Assembly (NCBI GenBank): GCA_003519645.1
Contig: DOWI01000224.1
Coordinates: forward strand, 7,416 to 14,053
Reading direction: 5' to 3'
Source of the DNA: Oscillospiraceae bacterium
GTDB taxonomy: Bacteria > Bacillota_A > Clostridia > Oscillospirales > Acutalibacteraceae
Length of the DNA stretch: 6,638 nucleotides
Below are positions 1 to 5,959 of the stretch, in pieces. The notes below the pieces were generated by a model. The model did no database searches. It had not been told where the DNA came from and was given only the letters and a program-made list of their open reading frames with translations. The first letter of the stretch is position 1; the number at the start of each line of letters is the position of its first letter. The translations under genes and the position numbers were made by a program.

Positions 1-2423
1 GCTTCTTAAAAACAGGAATAATTTTTGAGGCCTCGATGTGCAATTCTTCAATTTTAGCGATATAGTCCGCAAGACCTTCAGATTTGCATCGTTCTCTGGC
101 TGTACGGAAATCAATCCACTCTTCCAGCAGAGACAGTCCATTTAAACAATTCTCCAAACGATCCTGAAGTGCTGGAAAAGTGAGTAATTTGAAATAGTCC
201 TGATCTTCAAATAAACCTATAAACCAGAGGAATTCAATATTTAAGTTTGCAATTATTTCTTCTAATTGCGAAACAGCGTTTTTCAAAAATTCAGACTGGA
301 TTTTACCTGAGCATACAACTTCAATAAAGTCAGTGTTAAACTTAAGCGCCTCAGTTTGCTTTCTAAACTTAGAGGCCCAGGTCAACGAGCTGCGGATAAC
401 ATCCCATTCCGTGTCCCAACCCTTATAAAGAAACTGATAGTGGGCAATAAGTGTATTCTCGGATTCTTCCAATCGCAAAGCGGTATCTTTCATTACTTGC
501 AATATCTGAGTACTGCTAATTAACGCACCATATACAGTTAAATGCTTTTCAAGTTTCGAAAAGTCCGAATTTTCGTCTACAAGCAAGTTTCCGAAAAATT
601 TATTAAAATTATCTCTGTTATTCGAAAACCACTGCCTTAACTCTTCAACCGCCCGAAGCTGCGTAATAAGTTCAAGAACTTGCTCATCAGAAATTTTCTT
701 TACAATTTTCTTATATTGTGACTGTATCAGCTTTTTATCAGCCCTATAATTCTTCTTAAACACCTTCAAAAAAGATGTATATTCGGTTTTATATCGTGAT
801 AAGATTCCGTTGTAGTCGATAGAAAATACAGTTGTTTCATACACGGAAGATAGCTGCGTAATAAGTTCGCTTAATTGACAAGCTTTATCCCTTGCGGAAT
901 TAAACAAGGCATGGGCAGCGGGAAAATCAAGATCTATGCCTGAATACGGAAATGAACTTTTAAGAACGGATACTATCGTATTAAGCTCATTATCAATCTT
1001 GTCAGCATTTAAAAGCTGATCAAGATTGGACACCTTAATATTAGCATCATTTGCAGTAATAATATCATATTGTTTCGACAACTCACCCTGTTTTTGACAA
1101 AACAGGGCCTTCAGTGTTTCACATTCAGACACCTCACCAAAAAGTGGTTCGATTTCGTTACCAAGAATCCATGAAGTAGGAACAACCGATGCCTCAGAAG
1201 CGACTTTTATTACAGGGATGATGTCAAGAATACCTTGATATGTAGTGCACCAATCCAATGATAAAAATTTGTACAAATCAGATACTTTTTGTCGAGCATC
1301 TGAAACTTTTGGGATCAATAATCCGAGCTTCTGATTTATGTCATAGCGCAGCTCATGTGACACGGATGCTACTGTCGCTCCATACCATGGGTTTTCTTTA
1401 TAATCGTCGGTCATCTTTCCGATAGTTGTTGTAAACTGTTTCAACAACCAGATAAGGCGATTGAATTGCTTTGAGTCAATATTTCCGACATTATCAATCT
1501 GGAAACCAACATACTCATAAGATTCGAGATGTGCCAATATCCCGTTAACCTGATAAATAGACTTACCGAGGGGCATAACCGTTTCAAAAATTTGAGCAGC
1601 GTACTCGTTAAGTTGTTTCATATCAGATTGCAATAATTCTAATTTTTGAAACGCTTCATCACTTAAGGTGGCTTTTTTCTGCGCTAATGCAAGAGTTGCC
1701 CCTAATTGATCGAGGACATCTCGTTTATTGGCTTTGTAACTGTGCAATATTAGGCAAAAATCGTCCAATCCAGCACCTGTAAGCCTCCTATGTACAACTT
1801 CGAGCGCCGCCATCTTTTCGGAAACAAAAAGAACCTTCTTTCCGTCAGCGAGGCATTCGGCAATGATATTTGTAATAGTTTGGCTTTTCCCAGTTCCCGG
1901 AGGTCCTTGAAGCACAAAGCTAATACCTTTCTTGGCGCATAATATTGCATCCTGCTGACTGGAATCGGCATCGACAACCTGACACATCTCCAAAGGCGAA
2001 ATATTTTTGTCATAATCAAAATCAAATAGATCTTCTGGAATTTTGTTAGAAGCAGATGCATCTCCACTAATTGTTCTGACAACCGGATTTGAAGCTATGG
2101 AGTCCTTATGTTTGCTTAAATCGTTATACATGTTGATCTTAAGGAACGAGAGCAAACTCAAGCTTGATTCAAACACTACTTCCCACCCATTTGCCTTAAT
2201 TAATCTCGAAACTTCTGCAAAAATAGAGCGAAGGTCATCACCCTCGTTGTATTTAGGAAGTATAATGCCGAAATCATTTTCAAGCTTATATGACAATGTC
2301 GGATTAACCACGATTTCGTCTTCGTGTAGGCTAAGAACATATGGAGAAGTAATTGATTCTATTGTTAACGAAGCCGGAACAAGCAAAATAGGTGAATTGA
2401 ACCAGTAATCGGAATCTTGAGAT
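1..2423 (-). pseudogene. DUF4011 / superfamily 1 helicase, downstream fragment (cut by IS and by window edge)
   Basis: This is the main part of a giant helicase-like gene read on the minus strand. I translated it from 2422 to base 1 and found no stop, about 807 codons, continuing beyond the window. It opens with QDSDYWFNSPILLVPASL, the segment that follows the first DUF4011 block. Around residue 297 of the restored protein is a Walker A motif GPPGTGKS (1883-1906), preceded by a Q-like DSSQQDAI. It is followed by KVLFVSEKMAALEVV and LHSYKANKRDVLDQL, which are hallmarks of DUF4011-linked AAA_11 helicases. The next 600 or so residues are rich in Leu, Lys and Glu, look helical or coiled-coil, and contain no Walker B, so motif II and any nuclease domain must lie off-window. 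Known relatives use ATP to act on nucleic acid and some are anti-phage candidates; a role here is inferred. The fragment has lost its start to the IS at 2424. The first in-frame ATG (2131) has no ribosome binding site. Confidence 0.85.
2421..2423. repeat. Target site duplication GAT, left copy
   Basis: GAT immediately precedes the TG of the left IS end. The same three bases follow the right end at 3730-3732. Three bp is a usual duplication size for IS3-family elements. The helicase frame is restored exactly when one copy is removed with the IS. Confidence 0.85.
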
Positions 2424-2461
2424 TGAGCTATACCCGATTTGCTGGAGAGTCCGGAGTAGTG
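2424..2461 (+). repeat. Left terminal inverted repeat (IRL)
   Basis: Aligned with the reverse complement of 3692-3729, 27 of 38 positions match. The matching blocks are TGAGC, CCCGATTT, GGAGA and AGTAGTG. Such imperfect repeats of about 25-40 bp are normal for IS3-family elements and are bound by the OrfAB transposase. Confidence 0.85.
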
Positions 2462-2467
2462 TAAAAT
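2439..2467 (+). promoter_or_regulatory. Putative IS promoter for orfA, overlapping IRL
   Basis: TTGCTG (2439-2444) and TAAAAT (2462-2467) are separated by exactly 17 bp. The -10 matches consensus at five of six positions and the -35 at three. The -35 lies inside the left inverted repeat, a common layout in IS3-family elements that keeps expression weak until the ends are joined in a circle. Predicted from sequence only. Confidence 0.5.
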
Positions 2468-2493
2468 AAAATTACTACGAAGGGGTGTCCGGC

Positions 2494-2796
2494 ATGGAAA
2501 AAAGCAAAGGAACACGGTACAGCGAGGAGTTTAAACAAGGCGCTGTCAAATTAGTGTTGGAGGATAAACAAAGCATTGCGGAAGTATGCCGCAATCTGGG
2601 CGTATCGCGCAATGCGGTAGAGCGCTGGCTTGCCGCGGAAACGGACAGCCACGACGCCGAAAAGGTGCAAATGCGGCAACTGGAAGAAGAAAATCGCCAG
2701 CTGCGCAAGGAAAAAGCGGATTTAGAGGATACGGTAGAAATCTTAAAAAAAGCGGCAGCCATCTTCAGTCAAAGCCAGAGAAAAAGTACGAAATAA
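2494..2796 (+). CDS. IS3-family transposase OrfA (HTH, leucine zipper)
   Basis: OrfA is a 100-residue DNA-binding subunit of an IS3-family transposase. The N-terminal part (RYSEEFKQGAVKLVLEDKQS) and AEVCRNLGVSRNAVERWL form the HTH_Tnp_1-type helix-turn-helix that recognises the IS ends. Its C-terminal third has leucines at seven-residue spacing (QLEEENRQLRKEKADLEDTVEIL), the leucine zipper that mediates OrfA and OrfAB multimerisation. ATG 2494 is preferred because AAGGGG (2480-2485) lies 8 bases upstream; an in-frame GTG at 2485 would overlap that site. Translation either stops at 2796 or slips -1 on the A run at 2745-2751 into orfB. In the family, OrfA alone regulates transposition while the fusion catalyses it. 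Confidence 0.92.
   Translation: MEKSKGTRYSEEFKQGAVKLVLEDKQSIAEVCRNLGVSRNAVERWLAAETDSHDAEKVQMRQLEEENRQLRKEKADLEDTVEILKKAAAIFSQSQRKSTK
2745..2751 (+). promoter_or_regulatory. Programmed -1 frameshift site (A AAA AAA, followed by G)
   Basis: Seven A residues are read by OrfA as ttA AAA AAA before gcg, fitting the X XXY YYZ slippery pattern. A one-base backward slip moves the ribosome into the orfB frame (next codon agc at 2751), giving ...VEILKK then SGSHLQSKPEKK. A -1 slip on an A-rich heptamer is how IS3-family elements commonly make OrfAB. I did not identify a clear stimulatory structure downstream. Confidence 0.75.
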
Positions 2797-3653
2797 TCCG
2801 CGAACGGAGCGGGGAGCATTCTGTGGAGAAGATGTGCCGGATTTTAGAAGTCTCCCAAAGCGGATATTACCGGTGGCTGTCTTGTCCAAGAAGTAAGACA
2901 GACAGGGAAAATCAAAAGATTTATGATGTGCTGAAAGACAGCTATAATCAGAATAAAGGCCGCGTGGGTCTGGACAAGTTACTGGACGATGTGCGCCTGC
3001 GTTTTCCTCATTGCAGCCGGAACCGGCTTTACCGGATTCAAAGGGTACATGGGTTGTACTCTATCCGTCATCGCAAGTTCAAAGCCACTACCAATTCTAA
3101 ACATAATTATCCCGTGGCTCCCAATCTTCTCCATCAGGATTTTCATGTAGACGCCCCCAACAAGGTCTGGGTAACCGATATTACATACATCCGAACAGAT
3201 GAAGGATGGCTGTATCTGGCCGCCGTCAAGGATTTGTTCGACCGGCAGATTGTCGGCTTTGCCACTGGCAGCCGAATAGATACCGACCTCTGCAAACGAG
3301 CACTGAATACCGCAATCCGGCGATACAAACCGGGACCAGGCTTGATACATCATTCCGATCAGGGAGTTCAATACGCCAGTTTGGACTATCAGAAGCTTTT
3401 GAAACGAAATCACATGATACCCAGCATGAGCCGCAAAGGAACGCCGTACGACAACGCCTGTGCGGAATCCTTTTTCAGCACGATCAAACTGGAAATGATC
3501 TATCACGAGCATTACATAACCCGAGAGCAGGCTCAATCCGCCATTTTTGAATTTATTGAGATTTATTACAATCGGCAGCGCCGCAACGCTGCCATCGGCA
3601 ATATCCCGCCGGCGGATTTGCGGCGGCGCTTTTATCAGCAACTGGCGGCATAG
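2751..3653 (+). CDS. IS3-family transposase OrfB, catalytic part of the OrfAB fusion
   Basis: OrfB is the catalytic domain of the transposase, made mainly as a fusion with OrfA by -1 frameshifting; coordinates start at the slip point. The fusion starting at 2494 is 386 residues. The N-terminal part of orfB (RERSGEHSVEKMCRILEVSQSGYYRW) is the HTH_21-type region. The rve/integrase core follows, with catalytic residues D229 (VWVTDITYI), D289 (HSDQGVQYAS) and E325 (CAESFFSTIKLE) in fusion numbering. The last two have 35 residues between them, the DD(35)E spacing of IS3-family enzymes. The C-terminus YYNRQRRNAAIGNIPPADL is also typical. An independent start at ATG 2832 is possible. No stop or frame damage is visible, so the enzyme looks intact. 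Confidence 0.93.
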   Translation, partial: SGSHLQSKPEKKYEIIRERSGEHSVEKMCRILEVSQSGYYRWLSCPRSKTDRENQKIYDVLKDSYNQNKGRVGLDKLLDDVRLRFPHCSRNRLYRIQRVHGLYSIRHRKFKATTNSKHNYPVAPNLLHQDFHVDAPNKVWVTDITYIRTDEGWLYLAAVKDLFDRQIVGFATGSRIDTDLCKRALNTAIRRYKPGPGLIHHSDQGVQYASLDYQKLLKRNHMIPSMSRKGTPYDNACAESFFSTIKLEMIYHEHYITREQAQSAIFEFIEIYYNRQRRNAAIGNIPPADLRRRFYQQLAA

Positions 3654-3691
3654 CCAGCAACCCTGCGATATTCTATGATATCAGCCAATTG

Positions 3692-3729
3692 CACTACTTC
3701 TTTGTCTCCGAAAAATCGGGGAAGGCTCA
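3692..3729 (-). repeat. Right terminal inverted repeat (IRR)
   Basis: Read on the minus strand it starts TGAGCC and carries CCCGATTT, GGAGA and AGTAGTG in the same spacing as the left end. On the plus strand the last two bases are CA at 3728-3729, directly followed by the GAT duplication. Confidence 0.85.
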
Positions 3730-3732
3730 GAT
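3730..3732. repeat. Target site duplication GAT, right copy
   Basis: GAT directly follows the terminal CA of the IS and matches 2421-2423. Neighbouring bases differ (AGAT on the left, GATT on the right), so the duplication is three bases and not longer. Confidence 0.85.
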
Positions 3733-4110
3733 TCAGTCCACTTTAAAAAACCAAACGAAAGATAGAGGATATTAACTCCCTGTTCTTCAAGGGCAGTTTT
3801 TGCTTTATCTCGAAGGGATTTTAATGTTCTTTGAGTTTCTTTTGGGCTTTGATTTGTTTTTATTGGATAGTAGTATTCTTCTTCGTTCTCTTCGTCCGAC
3901 TCACTTATGTCAGTTATGTTAGGGAAAATAAGCGGTTTTTCTTCCTGTACAAAAGAGCGGTATAATTCAAAGCACTCAGGAGAGAGTATCTTAAGACTTG
4001 AACGTTTTGTTTCTCGATAATTTAACAGGCGATTACGTTTGCCTAAGTCGAGCAACTTATTCTTCCAAGCCTCAATTTTAGCATTCACGTCAATTACAGC
4101 CATATAATAA

Positions 4111-4117
4111 TCCTCCT
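4111..4117 (-). promoter_or_regulatory. Strong RBS that fixes the helicase start
   Basis: On the minus strand AGGAGGA lies 7 bases before ATG 4103. It sits within the 19-bp gap after the XRE stop, decides between the 4103 and 4154 starts, and indicates efficient translation of the helicase from a shared transcript. Confidence 0.75.
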
Positions 4118-4122
4118 GTGTT

Positions 4123-4353
4123 TTATATCTTTGCATTGATCTGAATTTGGTCAAGTTCGTTAATGATTTTAGAAGATACTTTTTGCTTAGCGGCGTAATT
4201 CTTAATTTGCAGAATTGCCAACCTGCTTGGTTTGGCTTTGTTATTTTCCCATCGATTCATAGTCGTGAAACTAACATTTAATTCTCGTGCTAAAGACTCT
4301 TGTGATATATTTAATTCCTTACGTATCATTCTTAATATCTCATATATAGGCAT
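4123..4353 (-). CDS. Small XRE-family HTH transcriptional regulator
   Basis: This 76-residue protein is almost entirely one Cro/C1-type HTH. Residues about 4-60 contain LNISQESLARELNVSFTTMN, then RWENNKAKPSRLA, the pattern of Xre-type DNA-binding domains; a short tail ends QIQINAKI. GGAGGTG lies upstream of ATG 4353 at good spacing (GGAGG at 4361-4365, 7 bases away). The gene is first in a minus-strand unit and stops 19 bp before the DUF4011 helicase start, so it probably controls that gene. A 32-bp palindrome (4369-4400) overlapping its promoter is the obvious operator, giving autorepression. The protein has no dimerisation or ligand domain beyond the HTH. The XRE fold is clear; the repressor role is inferred. 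Confidence 0.88.
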   Translation of the reverse strand: MPIYEILRMIRKELNISQESLARELNVSFTTMNRWENNKAKPSRLAILQIKNYAAKQKVSSKIINELDQIQINAKI

Positions 4354-4368
4354 AATGACACCTCCATG

Positions 4369-4400
4369 TATTCAATTATAACATGCTTTATAATTGAATA
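4369..4400. promoter_or_regulatory. 32-bp operator-like palindrome upstream of the HTH gene
   Basis: TATTCAATTATAA (4369-4381) and TTATAATTGAATA (4388-4400) are perfect 13-bp reverse complements separated by CATGCT. The palindrome begins 15 bp upstream of the XRE start codon and contains a TATAAT hexamer on each strand. Position, perfect symmetry and overlap with the -10 make it the likely binding site of the XRE protein encoded next to it. The high A+T content and lack of a U-tract argue against it being mainly a terminator. Confidence 0.65.
4375..4383 (-). promoter_or_regulatory. Extended -10 promoter for the HTH/helicase unit
   Basis: On the minus strand the sequence reads TGTTATAAT, a perfect TATAAT with the TG extension (TGnTATAAT). 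No good -35 is visible 17 bp upstream (TTATAT), which extended -10 promoters can tolerate. It lies in the XRE-proximal arm of the palindrome, so a bound repressor would block it. Confidence 0.5.
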
Positions 4401-4497
4401 TAAGAGAAAATATTACATTTTTCGAGTTATGTAAAAAAGGAGTGTAAGGTATAACCCAATGTCCTAATGTGATAAACTTTGATATCATTCATGCGAC

Positions 4498-4562
4498 AAA
4501 ACCTCCTTTTGCTTGTTAGTGCTGTTGGCAAACCTGCATTTATTTTAGCAAAAGGGGGTTTT
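4498..4562 (+). ncRNA. Long leader hairpin (16-bp stem, possible cis-regulatory RNA)
   Basis: AAAACCTCCTTTTGCT (4498-4513) pairs with AGCAAAAGGGGGTTTT (4547-4562) at all 16 positions, one of them a G-U pair, around a 33-nt loop. The right arm runs on into TTTTCTTCT, so it could itself act as a terminator. The left arm contains CCTCC, an anti-SD-like sequence. No known riboswitch class was recognised. A cis-regulatory role is inferred from stem quality and position. Confidence 0.45.
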
Positions 4563-4626
4563 CTTCTATCTGAAGATTTTTATCCGCACTGGCATAGCCA
4601 GCGGTTAATTTATACTAAAGCTAATC

Positions 4627-4678
4627 AAAACAGGGCCGTTTCCCCAAACAGGAGGCGACCCTGTTTTTGCGTTTTTTT
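4627..4678 (+). terminator. Intrinsic terminator or attenuator upstream of the ICE operon
   Basis: AAAACAGGG (4627-4635) pairs perfectly with CCCTGTTTT (4659-4667). After one C-A mismatch, seven more pairs (CGUUUCC with GGAGGCG, two of them G-U) extend the stem to a 7-nt loop CCAAACA. The stem is followed by TTTTTGCGTTTTTTT. On the plus strand this is a strong factor-independent terminator shape. It stands 45 bp upstream of the first operon gene, so it either ends an upstream transcript or attenuates the operon. Confidence 0.65.
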
Positions 4679-4689
4679 GCCTTGCCTTT

Positions 4690-4713
4690 CTTTCCGGGGA
4701 AGCGGCCGGAAAG
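4690..4713 (+). promoter_or_regulatory. Hairpin overlapping the ribosome binding site
   Basis: CTTTCCGG (4690-4697) and CCGGAAAG (4706-4713) are perfect 8-bp reverse complements with an 8-nt loop. The right arm includes the first half of the AAGGAG site (4711-4716) that serves ATG 4723. When folded it would hide the ribosome binding site, so translation of the operon's first gene may be controlled by RNA structure. Predicted only. Confidence 0.45.
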
Positions 4714-4722
4714 GAGCCAAAC

Positions 4723-5055
4723 ATGCTCAAGGAACAGCTTGCGGAATATCTGCACCGCTATCATCACGGTGCGGAAAATGCCGTCACCAGCAAAGAACTG
4801 GAACACACCTTTTGTGTTTCCGGTAAGGAACTGCGCGACATTGTCAACAGCCTGCGTCGCGAAGGCATCCCTATCGCCAGCGATCAAAGCGGATATTTTT
4901 ACGCAAGAACCGAAGCGGAAATCCGGCTGACCATCCACCATATGAGAAGCCGTATCAGCGGGATCAGCGCCGCCATCGGAGGGCTCAGGCATTCCCTCAC
5001 GGCATTTGACGATACGCAGATATGCCTGCCGCTGGAGGGAGGTGATGATTTCTGA
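4723..5055 (+). CDS. Small winged-helix-like DNA-binding protein of the ICE operon
   Basis: This 110-residue protein starts at ATG 4723, 6 bases after AAGGAG. Residues 1-60 look like a winged helix: an N-terminal helix (LKEQLAEYLHRYH), SKELEHTFCVSGKELRDIVNSLRREG as helix-turn-helix, then IPIASDQSGYFYA as the wing. The C-terminal half (EAEIRLTIHHMRSRISGISAAIGGLRHSL) is a basic, probably coiled helix that could mediate dimerisation. It is first in a tight operon, its stop overlapping a possible CTG start of the DNA methyltransferase. Similar small proteins accompany Dam-like enzymes in clostridial ICEs (recollection, not searched). It may regulate the operon or bind element DNA. The fold is moderately sure, the function unknown. 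Confidence 0.78.
   Translation: MLKEQLAEYLHRYHHGAENAVTSKELEHTFCVSGKELRDIVNSLRREGIPIASDQSGYFYARTEAEIRLTIHHMRSRISGISAAIGGLRHSLTAFDDTQICLPLEGGDDF
5038..5045 (+). promoter_or_regulatory. RBS supporting a CTG start for the methyltransferase
   Basis: GGAGGTGA (5038-5045) is a near-perfect ribosome binding site. It stands 6 bases before CTG 5052 but 18 bases before ATG 5064, too far for the latter. CTG 5052 overlaps the preceding stop as CTGA, like the common ATGA junction. The extra residues would be (M)NSF before MSWIGGKK. Confidence 0.55.
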
Positions 5056-5894
5056 ACAGCTTTATGTCCTGGATCGGCGGCAAGAAATCCCTGCGTGAGC
5101 TGATCGTCACACTGTTTCCCCTCTACTACGAGCGGTACATTGAGGTATTCGGGGGCGGTGGCTGGATACTGTTTCACAAGCCGCCCGGTAACGACTTTGA
5201 GGTGTATAACGATTTCAACGGACTGCTGGTTAACTTGTACCGCTGTGTACGGGAAAAGCCGGATGAACTGATAGAAGCACTGCGTTATGTCCTCAACGCC
5301 CGCGCAGACTTTGACCTTGTTAAAAATACCCTCGCCCGTGACAGTCCTGCTTCCGATGTACAGAAGGCAGCCTGGTTTTACCAGCTTATCCGCTACAGCT
5401 ACGCATCGGGACTTACCAGCTATGGCAGTCAGCCCCATGATATGTGGTCCAATTTTCCACTGATTGAACAGGCTCACAGACGGCTTGCCAAAGTGGTGAT
5501 CGAAAACAAGGATTTCGAGAAGTTGATCGGCCAGTATGATCGCCCCGTCAGCTTTTTCTACTGTGACCCGCCGTACTTTGAAACCGAGGGCTACTACAAA
5601 AACGTGGGTGAGGACGGCTTTACAGAAAAAGATCACATCCGCCTGCGGGATGCTCTGCTGCGAATTGAGGGCAAATTCCTGCTGTCCTACAATGACTGCG
5701 ATTTTATCCGCAATTTGTATGATGCGCCGGGTATCCAAATTGATTCCTATACCCGCATCAATAACATCAAGCAGCGGTATGACAATGGGGCGCAGTTCCC
5801 CGAAATCCTCATTGCCAATTACGATATGGGGGAACGGACGAGGGAGGCCCCGGCGCAACTCAATTTATTTGACAACGGCGGGATTGAGTTCTGA
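5052..5894 (+). CDS. D12-class adenine-N6 DNA methyltransferase (Dam-like)
   Basis: This enzyme transfers a methyl group from S-adenosylmethionine to adenine N6 in DNA. Counted from the conservative ATG 5064 (276 residues), it has SWIGGKKSLRE (2-12) and EVFGGGGWILF (27-37), which form the SAM-binding region, NDFN (49-52), and the catalytic motif DPPY (168-171) in FFYCDPPYFETEGYY. The order and length match the D12/MethyltransfD12 family. No restriction partner is visible, so it is probably an orphan that marks element DNA or evades host restriction during transfer. The C-terminus carries QLNLF (265-269), resembling a beta-clamp binding motif. The gene lies in a tight operon. The start is uncertain: CTG 5052 (280 residues) fits the ribosome binding site better than ATG 5064. 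Confidence 0.92.
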   Translation: MNSFMSWIGGKKSLRELIVTLFPLYYERYIEVFGGGGWILFHKPPGNDFEVYNDFNGLLVNLYRCVREKPDELIEALRYVLNARADFDLVKNTLARDSPASDVQKAAWFYQLIRYSYASGLTSYGSQPHDMWSNFPLIEQAHRRLAKVVIENKDFEKLIGQYDRPVSFFYCDPPYFETEGYYKNVGEDGFTEKDHIRLRDALLRIEGKFLLSYNDCDFIRNLYDAPGIQIDSYTRINNIKQRYDNGAQFPEILIANYDMGERTREAPAQLNLFDNGGIEF

Positions 5895-5959
5895 CCGAAA
5901 AACCAAAAAAGGAACACCGTCCCTATCTGGGCAAATATTTAAAGGAGAGGATAGATTCC

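Larger units (their letters stand above)
2424..3729 (+). mobile_element. Complete IS3-family insertion sequence (1306 bp)
   Basis: The element begins TGAGC (2424) and ends GGCTCA (3729), the TG...CA ends expected of IS3-family elements. Imperfect inverted repeats of about 38 bp and flanking 3-bp direct repeats GAT (2421-2423 and 3730-3732) define both edges. Inside are two overlapping reading frames in the usual orfA / -1 frame orfB arrangement, with a poly-A slip site and a DD(35)E triad. It is inserted against the direction of the helicase gene. All parts appear intact (both ends, both frames, slippery site), which suggests a fairly recent, possibly active copy. I cannot name the exact IS or subgroup from sequence alone; the IS3 or IS51 subgroups are plausible. 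Confidence 0.93.
3681..4103 (-). pseudogene. DUF4011 helicase, N-terminal fragment truncated by IS3-family insertion
   Basis: This is the 5' end of the same helicase gene. Start ATG 4103 is chosen because AGGAGGA (4111-4117) lies 7 bases upstream; an ATG at 4154 in the same frame lacks such a site and overlaps the HTH gene. Residues 1-124 are native. They carry the DUF4011 N-terminal signature KIEAWKNKLLDLGKRNRLLNY (about residues 9-29), an acidic Glu/Asp linker (about 60-80) and the conserved LYLSFGFLKW block (113-122). The IS enters at codon 125 and supplies 16 foreign residues ending at TGA 3681-3683, giving a 140-residue product without any ATPase domain. Joining base 3732 to base 2420 across one GAT restores one frame (TES then QDSDYW). 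The gene sits 19 bp after the XRE gene and is presumably cotranscribed with it. The truncated product is unlikely to be functional. Confidence 0.88.
4401..4722 (+). other. Non-coding, structured leader region between divergent units
   Basis: This stretch of about 320 bp has no convincing gene. A frame opening with TTG at 4479 (or ATG at 4491) runs through all the hairpins and into the next gene out of frame, and its sequence shows no recognisable domain. The region contains in order a 16-bp stem, a short CCG/CTGGC hairpin (4584-4604, loop ATA, two-base bulge), a terminator-like stem and an SD-covering hairpin. All are oriented to act on the plus-strand operon. A weak TATAAC at 4450-4455 could be a -10, but its -35 is poor. 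Confidence 0.5.

Noticed and set aside
2043..2408. Plus-strand 121-codon frame opposite the helicase
   Set aside because: The minus-strand frame here is continuous with Walker A and DUF4011 sequences over 2.4 kb. The plus-strand frame has no domain or ribosome binding site.
2979..3641. Minus-strand 220-codon frame inside the IS
   Set aside because: It is opposite the catalytic domain of OrfB, whose DDE triad is intact. No independent support.
4103..4154. Longer helicase start at ATG 4154
   Set aside because: It would overlap the XRE gene and lacks a ribosome binding site, whereas ATG 4103 has AGGAGGA at 7 bases and begins just before the conserved DUF4011 signature.
3647..4602. GGCATAGCCAGC occurs in the IS (3647-3658) and in the leader (4591-4602), suggesting a recombination site
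   Set aside because: One shared 12-mer is expected by chance in a window of this size, and the flanks do not match.
4479..4826. Plus-strand open frame (TTG 4479 or ATG 4491) across the leader
   Set aside because: It runs through the terminator and SD hairpins, overlaps the winged-helix gene out of frame, has no ribosome binding site at a sensible distance and has an odd Arg/Cys-rich tail. A short leader peptide from ATG 4491 cannot be fully excluded.
4899..5858. A 319-codon open frame on the minus strand, longer than the methyltransferase it overlaps
   Set aside because: It is antisense to a gene with clear D12 methyltransferase motifs and good operon spacing. Its translation shows no recognisable domain. 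High-GC coding regions often leave such open antisense frames.
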